From: Flavobacteriaceae bacterium GSB9
GTDB lineage: Bacteria > Bacteroidota > Bacteroidia > Flavobacteriales > Flavobacteriaceae
Assembly: GCA_022749295.1 (NCBI GenBank)
Contig: CP062007.1
Coordinates: forward strand, 1,302,001 to 1,366,000
DNA length: 64,000 nucleotides
Direction of reading: 5' to 3'
Shown here piece after piece: positions 8,381 through 18,000 of this stretch (positions are counted from its first letter, which is position 1; each line of letters opens with the position of its first letter). The position numbers and the translations under genes are program-made. A model generated the notes under the pieces. The model was not told the origin of the DNA. It did not search any database and was given only the letters and a program-made list of their open reading frames with translations.

Positions 8381-9166
8381 TTGGAAATATTTAAAGACAT
8401 TCTTGACCTTTCAGTAGTCGATATTATCGATGTTATTTTAGTTGCCCTTCTACTCTACTATGTTTACAAACTGGTTAAAGGTACTGTGGCCATCAATATT
8501 TTTATTGGTATTATTATTATTTATTTGGTTTGGAAACTTACCGAAGTTCTTAATATGCAGTTGTTAACAGGTATTTTTGGAGGGTTTATGAAGGTGGGTA
8601 TTATTGCGTTAATCGTGGTATTCCAACCTGAAATAAGAAAGTTTTTGCTCATGGTGGGATCTACAAACTTTAATCGACGTAAAAAATTCTTGCAACAGTT
8701 TAAATTTTTAAAAACAGACAGTGACAATGAAACCGATGTGGATGCGATTTTATCGGCCTGTAACAAAATGTCGATGTCTAAAACTGGGGCTCTGATTGTT
8801 TTTGAACGTAACAACAATTTAGATTTTTTATCGGAATCTGGCGATGAGATGAATATAAAAGTGACCCAACCCATTATCGAGAGTATCTTTTTTAAAAACA
8901 GTCCGTTACACGATGGCGCCATTATAATAAGCGACAATATTGTAAAGGCCACGCGCGTTATCTTACCCGTAAACAACGAAAAACATATCCCACAACGTTT
9001 TGGCCTACGCCATAGAGCAGCCATTGGAGTAACCGAAAAAACAGATGCTCTAGCCTTGGCCGTTAGTGAAGAAACAGGGCATATTTCTTATTTTAAAGAT
9101 GGTGAATTTGTGGTTTTTGAAGACACTTCAGAACTGAGGGCCATGATAAAAAAAGATTTGGGTTAA
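8381..9166 (+). CDS. cdaA: Diadenylate cyclase (c-di-AMP synthase) CdaA/DacA
   Basis: 261 residues from a TTG start; no ATG lies near, and the TTG start gives the usual N-terminus. Three membrane helices occupy the first ~85 residues. The DAC domain follows with both catalytic motifs, DGA at 178-180 (in SPLHDGAIII) and RHR at 210-212 (in GLRHRAAIGV). It makes c-di-AMP from two ATP at the inner membrane. In Firmicutes the partners are ybbR and glmM. Here it follows folP and a lipoprotein, and no ybbR-like gene is in the window. Confidence 0.95.
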   Translation: MEIFKDILDLSVVDIIDVILVALLLYYVYKLVKGTVAINIFIGIIIIYLVWKLTEVLNMQLLTGIFGGFMKVGIIALIVVFQPEIRKFLLMVGSTNFNRRKKFLQQFKFLKTDSDNETDVDAILSACNKMSMSKTGALIVFERNNNLDFLSESGDEMNIKVTQPIIESIFFKNSPLHDGAIIISDNIVKATRVILPVNNEKHIPQRFGLRHRAAIGVTEKTDALALAVSEETGHISYFKDGEFVVFEDTSELRAMIKKDLG

Positions 9167-9339
9167 ATTGAATTTTTTGAAGCAAACTATCTTCGAAGCA
9201 GAGCTACAGGAACGTATCGCTAGTTTCATTTTAACCTCACAACATAAAAAATCCGAAACTCTGTATTTAGGTTCTCCTTTTCACGGAAAGACAATTTCAA
9301 CGGAAACCCCGATGCAATGCGTCAAGAATTTTTTCTGGA

Positions 9340-11109
9340 TTAAACAGCTTCTTTTTGAAGAAACTGCACCTCGTAAAGGTTTTTATAATAGCCATTGTCT
9401 TTTTTAAGTAGTTCGTTGTGGGTGCCTTGTTCTACAATCTCACCAGCATCCATAACGATAATATTATCTGCCTTTTTAACGGTAGCCAAACGATGCGCTA
9501 TTACTATGGATGTTCTTCCTTTTGTGATTTTATCAGTAGCATTTTGTATAAGTTGCTCCGAATACGAATCTACCGAAGAAGTCGCTTCATCAAGCACCAA
9601 AATACTTGGATTGGTTACGTAAGCCCTTAAAAACGAAATGAGCTGGCGCTGTCCAGATGACAGCATGGCGCCACGTTCTTTTACATTATAATTATAACCA
9701 TTGGGTAAACTCATTATAAAATCGTGAATACCTATTTCTTTAGCAGCCTGATACACTTGCTCTTCTAAAATTTCAGGATGGTCGAGGGTAATATTGCTCA
9801 TTATAGTATCGGCAAACAGAAAAACATCTTGCAATACAACTGCTATCTGCGCTCTTAAAGATGCTAGTTTTACATCCTTTATATCGATGCCATCAATAGA
9901 AATAACACCACTTTTTATCTCATAAAAACGACTCAACAAGTTGATAATAGTTGATTTTCCTGCGCCCGTAGCACCAACAATAGCAACGGTATGGCCCTTT
10001 TTTACATCAAAGGAAATGCCTTTGAGCACATCTTCATCATCAACATAATTGAAATAGACGTTTTCGAATTTTATTTCACCTTTAAAATTATCGGCTTCAA
10101 TAGTACCGTGGTCATCAATCTGCGAAGTGGTATCCAACACTTTAAATACGCGTGTTGCAGCCACCATCCCCATTTGTAAGGTATTGAACTTATCGGCTAT
10201 TTGCCTTAACGGCCTAAACAACATGGGTATAAACATGATAAAAGCTACCAAATCGCCTTGTGACACATTGCTTCCGTCAAAAACGACATTCAATCCGCCG
10301 TACCAGGCCACCAAACCAATGGTTACCGATGATGCCAAATCGGCAATAGGAAAAAATATAGAGTTATACCAAACGGTTTTTAGCCAACCTTTTTTGTGAC
10401 GTTCGTTTATAGTCTTGAATTTTTGGTACTCCACATCTTCGCGCGTAAACAACTGCAAAATTTTCATACCTGTTAAGCGTTCCTGCACAAAAGAGTTTAG
10501 GTTAGAAACCTCGGTTCTTACTTCCTCAAAAGCTTTTTTCATATATTTTTGAAATACCCTTGTGGCATAAAGTAAAATGGGCAACATCACAAAAACAATA
10601 AGGGTAAGTTTTAAGTTTATATAAACCATGACCCCGAAAACAACCGTCATGGTTAGCAAATCCCTAACAATCATGAATAACCCTTGGCCAAAAATATCAG
10701 CTATACGCTCCATATCGGTTACCGCGCGCGTGATAAGCACACCTACAGAAGAATTATCGTAATACTTCATTTTGAATTGCAGCAAATGATCAAATAGTTT
10801 TACACGTACATCCATGACTAAATTCTGGCCTAACCATGACGCATAATAAATAAACAACAGCTGAAAAACGGTTTGCAAAATCAATACAGCCAGCATTAAA
10901 ATAATGAAGAACAAAAACCCTTTTTCTTCCTTGCTCATAATGCTACTATCTATGGCATCTTTTGTTATGTAAGGTGTTGCTGAACTGAAAATAGCCAAAA
11001 AAACGACTAAAAGCACAAGCCCAACAAACACACGTTTATAAGGTTTTATGTATTCAAAAAGCCGTTTGAAAAGCTCAAAATCAAAAATATTTTCCTTTGG
11101 TTTACTCAT
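9340..11109 (-). CDS. ABC exporter, fused permease and ATPase (MsbA-like)
   Basis: 589 residues: a six-helix exporter membrane domain (about 20-315), then an ATPase domain with Walker A GATGAGKST near 380, signature LSSGQRQ near 487, Walker B ILVLDEATSSVD near 508 and switch IAHR. This is a type IV exporter half-transporter that would work as a homodimer. The family includes lipid A, lipid and drug exporters; the substrate cannot be deduced. The gene starts one base after truA ends (11110), so the two are probably an operon. Confidence 0.93.
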   Translation of the reverse strand: MSKPKENIFDFELFKRLFEYIKPYKRVFVGLVLLVVFLAIFSSATPYITKDAIDSSIMSKEEKGFLFFIILMLAVLILQTVFQLLFIYYASWLGQNLVMDVRVKLFDHLLQFKMKYYDNSSVGVLITRAVTDMERIADIFGQGLFMIVRDLLTMTVVFGVMVYINLKLTLIVFVMLPILLYATRVFQKYMKKAFEEVRTEVSNLNSFVQERLTGMKILQLFTREDVEYQKFKTINERHKKGWLKTVWYNSIFFPIADLASSVTIGLVAWYGGLNVVFDGSNVSQGDLVAFIMFIPMLFRPLRQIADKFNTLQMGMVAATRVFKVLDTTSQIDDHGTIEADNFKGEIKFENVYFNYVDDEDVLKGISFDVKKGHTVAIVGATGAGKSTIINLLSRFYEIKSGVISIDGIDIKDVKLASLRAQIAVVLQDVFLFADTIMSNITLDHPEILEEQVYQAAKEIGIHDFIMSLPNGYNYNVKERGAMLSSGQRQLISFLRAYVTNPSILVLDEATSSVDSYSEQLIQNATDKITKGRTSIVIAHRLATVKKADNIIVMDAGEIVEQGTHNELLKKDNGYYKNLYEVQFLQKEAV

Positions 11110-11853
11110 TTACAATTTTATATCCTCTGGATATTCAATTTTTGTTAAATATAAAGCGTGAGCAGGAACCGAAAACCCTGCCTCACTCCTATTTTTAGAT
11201 TGGATAATGTGATGTAAATCATCAACTTCAATTTTACCCAAGCCAATATTGACCATGGTTCCCACAATGGCGCGAACCATGTTTCGTAAAAAGCGATTGG
11301 CCTTTACAACAAAATGCAGTTCGTCGTCTTTATAAAACCAATCGGCTTGAACCACATCGCAATAATACGTTTTTACATCGGTTTTACTTTTTGAAAAGCA
11401 TTGAAAATCTTTATACTGCAACAGTATTTTTGATGCTTGCTTCATTTTTTCAACATCCAAGAGCTGTTTTACGTAATAAGCAGCATCAAAATTAAATACA
11501 TTTTTCTTTAACGATACTCTATACAAATAGGTTCGGCTAAGTGCATCGAACCGCGAATGAGCTTCGGGCTTCACCTTAAAAACATGATGAATGGCAATGT
11601 CTTTAGGTAAAAACGAATTAAGTTTATAAACCAAATCGGGTTCATTAACAGCCATTTCGGTATCAAAATGAGCGAACATTTGGCTAGCATGCACACCGGC
11701 ATCGGTACGCCCTGCACCAACAATATCTGTTTTTTTTCCTAACAACGTTGAAAGGCTTTTCTCAATAACTTCTTGAACTGACACAGCATTGGGCTGATTT
11801 TGCCAACCATGATAAGCTTTTCCGTTGTAAGACAATTCTAAAAAATACCTCAA
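11110..11853 (-). CDS. truA: tRNA pseudouridine(38-40) synthase
   Basis: 247 residues. The catalytic motif GAGRTDAGVHA holds Asp51, and the family's RFDALSRTYLYR and NRFLRNMVRAIVG segments follow. TruA isomerises uridines 38-40 in the anticodon stem of many tRNAs. It is the first gene of a unit with the ABC exporter and is divergent from the phosphoesterase gene. Confidence 0.96.
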   Translation of the reverse strand: MRYFLELSYNGKAYHGWQNQPNAVSVQEVIEKSLSTLLGKKTDIVGAGRTDAGVHASQMFAHFDTEMAVNEPDLVYKLNSFLPKDIAIHHVFKVKPEAHSRFDALSRTYLYRVSLKKNVFNFDAAYYVKQLLDVEKMKQASKILLQYKDFQCFSKSKTDVKTYYCDVVQADWFYKDDELHFVVKANRFLRNMVRAIVGTMVNIGLGKIEVDDLHHIIQSKNRSEAGFSVPAHALYLTKIEYPEDIKL

Positions 11854-11951
11854 TGTGTTTTAATACTTTTGTAAGCAGCAAAGATAAATGCTTTTGGCTT
11901 TAATGCGAAAACAAGGGTCTTAATTAAATATTAAAGATTTTCAATTTACAA

Positions 11952-12449
11952 ATGACTAAAATACTGCTCCTTTCTGATACGCATGGTTACATGGACGACC
12001 AAATTTTAAAACATGTTGAGCAAGCTGATGAAGTTTGGCATGCTGGCGATATTGGTGATTTAAAAATAACCGATTCCATAAAAGCATTAAAACCTCTAAA
12101 AGCTGTTTACGGAAATATTGACGACGCCAAAATCAGGGGTGAATTTCCTGAGCACAACCGTTTTATGTGTGAAGATGTTGACGTTTGGATTACGCACATT
12201 GGTGGATACCCTCCAAAATATAACAATAGAGTTTACCATGACATTAAAAAGAATCCGCCTAAATTGTTCATCTGTGGACATTCACATATTTTAAAGGTGA
12301 TGCCCGATAAAAAACTAAATTTAATCCATATGAACCCTGGAGCTGTTGGAAAACACGGGTTTCACAAAGTTCGTACGATGCTACGCTTTACAATTGACGG
12401 GAAAAAGATTGACAACTTAGAAGTTATCGAGTTTGATAAACGGTATTAA
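11952..12449 (+). CDS. YfcE/MJ0936-family metallophosphoesterase
   Basis: 165 residues covering a minimal calcineurin-like phosphoesterase. The metal-binding motifs are in order: LLSDTHG (Asp8, His10), HAGDIGD, GNID, THIGG and CGHSH. Relatives hydrolyse phosphodiesters such as bis-pNPP in vitro; the natural substrate is unknown. The gene stands alone and is followed by a strong bidirectional terminator. Confidence 0.92.
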   Translation: MTKILLLSDTHGYMDDQILKHVEQADEVWHAGDIGDLKITDSIKALKPLKAVYGNIDDAKIRGEFPEHNRFMCEDVDVWITHIGGYPPKYNNRVYHDIKKNPPKLFICGHSHILKVMPDKKLNLIHMNPGAVGKHGFHKVRTMLRFTIDGKKIDNLEVIEFDKRY

Positions 12450-12468
12450 AAAAAGGCATAACAACAAA

Positions 12469-12498
12469 AAACCCAAAGCATTCACTTTGGGTTTCTTT
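12469..12498. terminator. Bidirectional intrinsic terminator
   Basis: A perfect 10-bp stem, AAACCCAAAG (12469-12478) with CTTTGGGTTT (12485-12494), and a 6-nt loop, with A-rich and T-rich flanks. It serves the convergent phosphoesterase and DUF4293 genes. Confidence 0.85.
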
Positions 12499-12525
12499 CG
12501 CACTAATACTACTAAGATGTTAGGT

Positions 12526-12936
12526 TTAACGTAAACGATCTACAGATTTTACAAGATCTTCATCCTTCTTGATGGCTTTATTGGCCAAGGCCAAAAACAC
12601 GATAGAAACAATAGGGAGAAGCATCCCAATACCTTTCTCAGAAACCGCCGTTTCTCCAGATAAATTTAGCGATCGGTACACGAAAAATCCTAGTAAAATA
12701 AAGTTTAATATGATGTTAAGTCGCCCCAACATAAATTGAGACTTCCTATTTTTGTATCGAAATATCGCCACAACCGAAAAAAAGGCTGAGCTTAAAAATG
12801 CCGCAAAAACATAACTGGTATCGCTTGCAAATACTTTAACGCCAGATTCTGTCTGCCATAACTCAAACACAAAAATTAAGCCGCCAGAAATTGCGGCAGC
12901 AATTAAAAGATAGACGGTTTGGATACGTTGTAGCAT
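12526..12936 (-). CDS. DUF4293 four-helix membrane protein
   Basis: 136 residues from the Met of MLQRIQTVYLL, the usual N-terminus of this family; an upstream Met at 12960 would add MRSSFKKS. Four membrane helices are visible, and the tail is charged and ends DEDLVKSVDRLR, a family signature. DUF4293 is a Bacteroidota family of unknown function and is commonly next to rho, as here. A perfect -7 box (TATTTTTG on the minus strand, 12965-12958) lies upstream of the chosen start. Confidence 0.88.
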   Translation of the reverse strand: MLQRIQTVYLLIAAAISGGLIFVFELWQTESGVKVFASDTSYVFAAFLSSAFFSVVAIFRYKNRKSQFMLGRLNIILNFILLGFFVYRSLNLSGETAVSEKGIGMLLPIVSIVFLALANKAIKKDEDLVKSVDRLR

Positions 12937-13123
12937 ACTTTTTTTAAAACTAGACCGCAAAAATAAGAGAATTACCGTAAAAAAATAAAATAAAGTTGTA
13001 TAATTGCAGTATTAATTCTCAACAATCGCAATAACAAGCGGTTATTTCTTCAGAATATAAAAACATTTTTTTCAGAATACCTCTTTACCAGTATTCATTA
13101 TTAAAATATTCAATAAAACATCA

Positions 13124-14725
13124 ATGTTTGAAATTTCACAACTAAAAGCAAAAAAACTCACTGACTTACAGGAGATTGCAAAAAAACTGAATGTACCTAA
13201 GTACCGTTCATTAAAAAAATTAGATCTAGTTTACCAAATATTAGACCAACAAGCGGCAGATCCAAGTGCCGTAAAAGAAGCTGTAGCGCCAACCTCTGAT
13301 TCAGAATCTGAAACAAAGGACAAAAAGCCGGCCAGAAAACCTAGACAGCGTGTACAGCACCAAAGTTCGCAGAAGGATGACAAGAAGGCAACACCTGAAA
13401 AAAGCTCAGATACTGTGAAGGGAGATTCCAAACAAAAACAAAAATCTAACGACCAGAAACAAGATAACAGTTCTAAACAAAATAACCAGAGCGATAATCA
13501 GCAAAAGAATACCAAACGCAATAAAAACCAGCAAAAAAGCCAAAAGAACAACAACGTTGACAAAGGCAATAAAGATAACAGAAACCGTTATCGCGAGCCC
13601 GATTTTGAGTTTGATGCCATTATACAAAGTGAAGGCGTTCTGGACATTATGCAGGATGGATATGGGTTTTTGCGCTCATCGGATTACAATTATTTATCAT
13701 CCCCAGACGATATATATGTATCACAATCGCAAATTAGGCTTTTTGGCCTAAAAACAGGAGATACTGTTTTGGGGCATGTACGTCCGCCAAAAGAAGGTGA
13801 AAAATATTTCCCTTTAATAAAAGTTAGTAAAATTAACGGGCAAAACCCCAATGTGGTAAGAGATCGCGTTTCTTTTGAACATTTAACACCTTTATTTCCT
13901 CAGGAAAAGTTTAATATAGCCGAAAGACAAAGCACCATTTCTACCAGAATTATGGACTTGTTTTCTCCTATCGGGAAAGGCCAACGCGGTATGATCGTTT
14001 CCCAACCTAAAACAGGAAAGACCATGCTGCTTAAAGATGTGGCCAATGCCATTGCCGCAAATCACCCTGAGGTTTACCAAATGATTTTATTGATTGATGA
14101 ACGCCCAGAAGAGGTTACCGATATGCAACGTAATGTGCATGGCGAAGTTATAGCATCAACATTCGATAAAGAAGCCCACGAACACGTTAGAATCGCAAAT
14201 ATAGTACTTGAAAAAGCAAAACGCTTGGTAGAATGCGGGCACGATGTAGTAATTCTTTTAGATTCGATTACCCGTTTGGCTCGTGCTTATAACACCGTGC
14301 AACCTGCATCAGGAAAAATACTAAGTGGTGGTGTTGATGCCAATGCGCTGCACAAGCCAAAACGCTTTTTTGGTGCCGCCAGAAATATTGAAAATGGTGG
14401 ATCGCTTACCATTATAGCCACAGCTCTTACTGAAACTGGCTCTAAAATGGATGAAGTTATATTCGAAGAATTTAAAGGAACCGGTAACATGGAACTTCAA
14501 TTGGATAGAAAAATTTCTAACCGTAGAATATTCCCTGCCATCGACCTTACCTCTTCCAGTACGCGTCGCGATGATTTGTTGTTGGACGACAACACCATAC
14601 AGCGTATGTGGATTATGCGTAAATACTTAGCTGACATGAACCCTATAGAAGCGATGGAATTTATTAACGAGCGCGTTAAACAAACTAGAAACAACGAAGA
14701 GTTCTTAATATCAATGAACGGATAA
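13124..14725 (+). CDS. rho: Transcription termination factor Rho with a disordered insertion
   Basis: 533 residues. The N-terminal Rho_N helical domain (about 1-47) is followed by a ~105-residue low-complexity stretch (about 50-155) rich in Lys, Gln, Asn, Ser and Asp. The RNA-binding cold-shock-like domain follows ([13 protein letters not shown] type sequence), then the ATPase with P-loop QPKTGKT near 296 and Walker [11 protein letters not shown] near 375. Rho is a hexameric RNA helicase that ends transcription. The insertion is typical of Bacteroidota Rho, and such a region has been linked to condensate formation in Bacteroides. It has a ~120-nt AT-rich leader. Confidence 0.97.
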   Translation: MFEISQLKAKKLTDLQEIAKKLNVPKYRSLKKLDLVYQILDQQAADPSAVKEAVAPTSDSESETKDKKPARKPRQRVQHQSSQKDDKKATPEKSSDTVKGDSKQKQKSNDQKQDNSSKQNNQSDNQQKNTKRNKNQQKSQKNNNVDKGNKDNRNRYREPDFEFDAIIQSEGVLDIMQDGYGFLRSSDYNYLSSPDDIYVSQSQIRLFGLKTGDTVLGHVRPPKEGEKYFPLIKVSKINGQNPNVVRDRVSFEHLTPLFPQEKFNIAERQSTISTRIMDLFSPIGKGQRGMIVSQPKTGKTMLLKDVANAIAANHPEVYQMILLIDERPEEVTDMQRNVHGEVIASTFDKEAHEHVRIANIVLEKAKRLVECGHDVVILLDSITRLARAYNTVQPASGKILSGGVDANALHKPKRFFGAARNIENGGSLTIIATALTETGSKMDEVIFEEFKGTGNMELQLDRKISNRRIFPAIDLTSSSTRRDDLLLDDNTIQRMWIMRKYLADMNPIEAMEFINERVKQTRNNEEFLISMNG

Positions 14726-14748
14726 CCGTTACTACTCAAAGTACTTAC

Positions 14749-14783
14749 AAAGCTCTAAATGTTATTTTTAGGGCTTTTTTTTT
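14749..14783 (+). terminator. Intrinsic terminator after rho
   Basis: The stem AAAGCTCTAAA (14749-14759) pairs with TTTTTAGGGCTTT (14765-14777), with one G-T pair, followed by an unbroken T run to 14784. The T run also supplies the -33 element of the arsR promoter. Confidence 0.8.
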
Positions 14784-14818
14784 TGCTAAACCACATATTA
14801 ATCGTAATATTGCAATAT
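14782..14818 (+). promoter_or_regulatory. Promoter and probable ArsR operator of the ars operon
   Basis: TTTG (14782-14785), 19 bp, TAATATTG (14805-14812) fits the Bacteroidota promoter with one mismatch. A perfect 12-bp palindrome, ATATTGCAATAT (14807-14818), overlaps the -7 box, where a repressor dimer would block RNA polymerase. The arsR ATG is at 14831, so the leader would be very short. The operator role is inferred from position and symmetry. Confidence 0.6.
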
Positions 14819-14830
14819 ACAAATATAAGT

Positions 14831-15160
14831 ATGGGCTTATCTAAAACAGAAATATTTACAGACGAACAAAATGAAATAGCACGTTTTGCAAAGGCTTTTG
14901 GACACCCAGCAAGAGTAGCTATTTTGCAGCATTTATTCAAATCAAACACCTGTGTATGTGGCGATTTGGTTGATGAAATAGGCTTAGCGCAGCCTACCAT
15001 TTCGCAACACTTAAAAGAACTTAAACAATTAGGCTTAATAAAAGGTAACGTTGAAGGCACTAGTGTTTGCTACTGTATAAACACAGAAAGCTGGACAAAA
15101 ATGAAAAATGTTATGCACCAATTTTTAAACCAGGATGTACCAAACCAAGATTGTTGCTAA
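14831..15160 (+). CDS. arsR: ArsR/SmtB-family metalloid-responsive repressor
   Basis: 109 residues from the Met of MGLSKTEIF; the longer open frame upstream runs back into the terminator of rho and is not used. A winged helix-turn-helix spans about 20-90 with recognition helix AQPTISQHLKEL. Cysteines lie at 41 and 43 (TCVCGDLV), 80, 82 and 108-109. The Cys41/Cys43 pair is in the helix used by ArsR for As(III) binding. It should repress this operon until arsenite binds. Confidence 0.92.
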   Translation: MGLSKTEIFTDEQNEIARFAKAFGHPARVAILQHLFKSNTCVCGDLVDEIGLAQPTISQHLKELKQLGLIKGNVEGTSVCYCINTESWTKMKNVMHQFLNQDVPNQDCC

Positions 15161-15198
15161 AAAATTAAAAAACATTAATCGCAAAATAACAATATAAC

Positions 15199-15666
15199 AT
15201 GAAACTTTCAGAAATTAAAAACAAACTAAAGCAATTAGATCAAATTGCTTTTCAATTGCCAAATGGCGAATTAGTTCCTAGCCACTTCCATGTTACAGAA
15301 GTGGGTAAGATCACAAAATACTTTATTGATTGTGGAGGAACCGTGCGTAATGAAGAGGTAGTAAATTTTCAACTTTGGAATGCCAACGACTACAACCATA
15401 GGCTACACCCAGAAAAGTTATTGAAAATAATTAATCTTTCAGAAAAAATTTTAGAGATAGAAGATTTAGAGATCGAGGTAGAATACCAAGGCAGCACCAT
15501 TAATAAATTTGGTTTAGACTTTGATGGCAAAAATTTCCTGTTAACCACAAAGCATACCGATTGTTTAGCTAAGGACAACTGTGGCATTCCAGGTGAAAAA
15601 CCAAAGGTAAAACTATCTGATTTAAACAATGAACCTTGCTGCGAACCTGGCGGAAACTGCTGCTAA
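15199..15666 (+). CDS. DUF6428 protein of the ars operon
   Basis: 155 residues, no signal peptide or membrane segment. It belongs to a family (DUF6428) found next to arsR in Bacteroidota. The middle is alpha/beta and unremarkable. The C-terminus is EPCCEPGGNCC (145-155), two Cys pairs suited to binding As(III) or another thiophilic metal, and Cys99/Cys105 type residues occur in TDCLAKDNCG. Function unknown; an arsenite chaperone or buffer is a guess. It lies between arsR and the arsC-like gene, with 38-bp and 17-bp gaps. Confidence 0.85.
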   Translation: MKLSEIKNKLKQLDQIAFQLPNGELVPSHFHVTEVGKITKYFIDCGGTVRNEEVVNFQLWNANDYNHRLHPEKLLKIINLSEKILEIEDLEIEVEYQGSTINKFGLDFDGKNFLLTTKHTDCLAKDNCGIPGEKPKVKLSDLNNEPCCEPGGNCC

Positions 15667-15683
15667 CCTTTAAATATCAAAAA

Positions 15684-16316
15684 ATGATAAACACAAAAAC
15701 CAACCTGTTTACCGAAATAGAAAACAATATAAAAAAACTAACCCTAGAAATCATTTCAGAGGAAAGAAAAGAAACGCTTCAACCTTTAATCGATTTTATA
15801 CAGGACAAAGCTTTAAACCAACAAGACATCCGGTTAAACTTTATTTGCACCCATAACTCGCGCCGAAGTCATTTATCGCAAGTTTGGGCGCAAACTTTGG
15901 CATCGTATTTTGATATAAAAAATGTATTTTGTTATTCGGGAGGCACAGAGGCTACAGCGCTTTTTCCAATGGCCGCCCAAACGTTACAAAATACTGGTTT
16001 TTTGGTGAAAATTATTTCAGAAGGTAAAAATCCTATTTACAGTATCAAATATTCGGAAAATGCACATCCTGTTATTGGGTTTTCAAAAAAAATGGACGAC
16101 GATTTCAACCCGAAATCTGAGTTTGCGGCCATTATGACCTGCGACTCTGCTAGCGAGGCTTGCCCTATTGTAAACGGCGCTGAAAAACGCATCCCGATAA
16201 CCTTCGAAGACCCCAAGGCTTTTGATGGCACTCCTCAACAGGCCGAAAAATATAAGGAACGTAGCTTACAAATTGCTACCGAATTATGTTATGTCTTTTC
16301 GAAAATTAAATCGTAA
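15684..16316 (+). CDS. arsC: Arsenate reductase-like low-molecular-weight phosphatase-fold protein
   Basis: 210 residues from MINTKTN (the open frame extends further up through the DUF6428 end). The phosphatase-fold loop [14 protein letters not shown] has the CX5R signature, Cys55 to Arg61. Later Cys residues in [13 protein letters not shown] (about 152-164) match the resolving pair of thioredoxin-coupled ArsC. A ~45-residue helical N-terminal extension precedes the fold, as in related bacteroidetal proteins. It probably reduces arsenate to arsenite for Acr3. The stop is 2 bp before the acr3 start. Confidence 0.88.
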   Translation: MINTKTNLFTEIENNIKKLTLEIISEERKETLQPLIDFIQDKALNQQDIRLNFICTHNSRRSHLSQVWAQTLASYFDIKNVFCYSGGTEATALFPMAAQTLQNTGFLVKIISEGKNPIYSIKYSENAHPVIGFSKKMDDDFNPKSEFAAIMTCDSASEACPIVNGAEKRIPITFEDPKAFDGTPQQAEKYKERSLQIATELCYVFSKIKS

Positions 16317-16318
16317 AC

Positions 16319-17380
16319 ATGGCACAAACTAAAAAACTGAGTTTTCTCGACCGGAACCTAACACTTTGGATATTTGTAGCCATGGCCATTGGCGTTGCCA
16401 TTGGATATTTCTTTCCCAGCTTCCCAAACAAAATAAATGCCATGAGCAGTGGCACTACAAACATTCTCATTGCTATAGGCTTAATCTTAATGATGTACCC
16501 GCCATTGGCAAAAGTTAACTATGCTTTATTGCCCAAAGTTTTTAAAAACACTAAAATCTTATCTATTTCCCTGCTGCTCAATTGGGTTTTTGGACCCATT
16601 TTAATGTTTATTTTGGCCATTACATTTTTGCGCGATTACCCCGAGTATATGGTTGGGCTCATTTTAATTGGGTTAGCACGGTGCATTGCTATGGTTTTAG
16701 TGTGGAACGATCTTGCTGAAGGTAGCAGCGAATACGGCGCAGGATTAGTGGCATTAAATAGTATTTTTCAGGTTTTTGCCTATAGCTTTTATGCCTGGGT
16801 TTTTATCACGATACTGCCGCCCTATTTTGGATTTGAAGGTGCCATTGTCGACATATCAATAGCTACCATTGCAGAAAGTGTCGCTATTTATTTAGGGATA
16901 CCATTCCTTATGGGCATTTTAAGTCGTTTAACATTAGTGAAAAGAAAAGGTGAGGAATGGTACAACAAAACCTTTATTCCGGCCATTTCGCCGCTAACCC
17001 TAATCGCTTTATTATTTACAATTGTTGTTATGTTTTCGTTAAAGGGCGAATTAATTGTTGAAATCCCCATGGATGTTCTAATCATTGCCATACCCCTTTT
17101 GGTGTATTTCAGTGTTATGTTTATTATTGGCTTTTTCTTTACTAAGGCTATGGGTGCTGAATACGACAAAACAGCCTCAGTAGCTTTTACCGCTGCCGGC
17201 AACAATTTTGAACTTGCCATTGCTGTTGCCATAGCCGTATTCGGGCTAAATTCCGGACAGGCATTTGCAGGTGTTATTGGTCCATTGGTAGAAGTACCCG
17301 CCCTTATTTTACTGGTTCGTGTTTCTTTTTGGCTGAAGAAAAAATATTACAGTCAACCAAACCTAGAAAACAACACATAA
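16319..17380 (+). CDS. acr3: ACR3-family arsenite efflux permease
   Basis: 353 residues with about ten membrane helices. The ACR3 hallmark [16 protein letters not shown] holds the essential Cys near residue 121, and the second conserved segment [12 protein letters not shown] is near 290. It exports arsenite across the inner membrane in exchange for protons. It ends the four-gene ars operon (arsR, DUF6428, arsC-like, acr3), with a 2-bp gap to the gene before. Confidence 0.95.
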   Translation: MAQTKKLSFLDRNLTLWIFVAMAIGVAIGYFFPSFPNKINAMSSGTTNILIAIGLILMMYPPLAKVNYALLPKVFKNTKILSISLLLNWVFGPILMFILAITFLRDYPEYMVGLILIGLARCIAMVLVWNDLAEGSSEYGAGLVALNSIFQVFAYSFYAWVFITILPPYFGFEGAIVDISIATIAESVAIYLGIPFLMGILSRLTLVKRKGEEWYNKTFIPAISPLTLIALLFTIVVMFSLKGELIVEIPMDVLIIAIPLLVYFSVMFIIGFFFTKAMGAEYDKTASVAFTAAGNNFELAIAVAIAVFGLNSGQAFAGVIGPLVEVPALILLVRVSFWLKKKYYSQPNLENNT

Positions 17381-17410
17381 AAATTCAGAGTAGTTTTAAA
17401 AAAATAGCTA

Positions 17411-17428
17411 CTCAATGAAGTCATTGAG
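17411..17428 (-). terminator. Short perfect hairpin, possible terminator for the minus-strand thioesterase
   Basis: CTCAATGA and TCATTGAG (8 bp, loop of 2) lie between the convergent acr3 and thioesterase genes. On the minus strand a run of T follows six bases later, while the plus side has none. It is weak evidence for termination. Confidence 0.4.
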
Positions 17429-17472
17429 CCGCTTATGTAATTATCTCTTAAATCAGATAGAAATCACAAAAT

Positions 17473-17871
17473 TTAGTCGTCCAGTAAATCCATTATATAT
17501 TTTGGAGCTCGGGTCGGTCTATTTGTTTTCATATCTATAAACACCAAAACGGTGTTTGCAGTTGTTAAAATTTCACCTTCTTCATTGGTGATTTCATATT
17601 CAAATTCAATCTTTGCTGAAGGTCTGTTTTTTAGTTGAGTTTTTACATTAATTACATCATCATAACCCGCTGATTTTTTATAGTTTAAAGACAAAGAAAT
17701 TACAGGTAACATTATCCCATTTTCTTCCATGGATTTATAAGAAACCCCATGTTTTCTCAACCATTCAATCCTACCCATTTCAAGATACAATGCATAGTTT
17801 CCGTGGTAAACAACCCCCATCTGGTCGGTTTCGCCGTACCTCACTCTTATTTGTATTTCATCGAATTTCAT
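17473..17871 (-). CDS. YbgC/4HBT-family acyl-CoA thioesterase
   Basis: 132 residues forming a single hotdog fold. The active-site segment is YGETDQMGVVYHGNYALYLE with Asp16 and His23, as in 4-hydroxybenzoyl-CoA thioesterase and YbgC. It probably hydrolyses short or aromatic acyl-CoA; the true substrate is unknown. It is divergent from dnaA. Confidence 0.9.
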   Translation of the reverse strand: MKFDEIQIRVRYGETDQMGVVYHGNYALYLEMGRIEWLRKHGVSYKSMEENGIMLPVISLSLNYKKSAGYDDVINVKTQLKNRPSAKIEFEYEITNEEGEILTTANTVLVFIDMKTNRPTRAPKYIMDLLDD

Positions 17872-18000
17872 AAGTTTATTTGGATATTTTTTTGTAGTTT
17901 CGGCAATAGGTTAAACATGAGGAAAAATTTCTAAAAATTCAATACAAATTGATTTTTTTTTTAAGAATTTTGTTCACATATTTGCCTTTCCTTAATGGGG

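Noticed and set aside
9168-9407. Plus-strand ORF of 79 codons between cdaA and the ABC exporter
   Set aside because: It overlaps the 3' end of the ABC gene by 68 bp and has no family signs. The 173-bp gap before it holds only AT-rich sequence with remnant-like short palindromic text.
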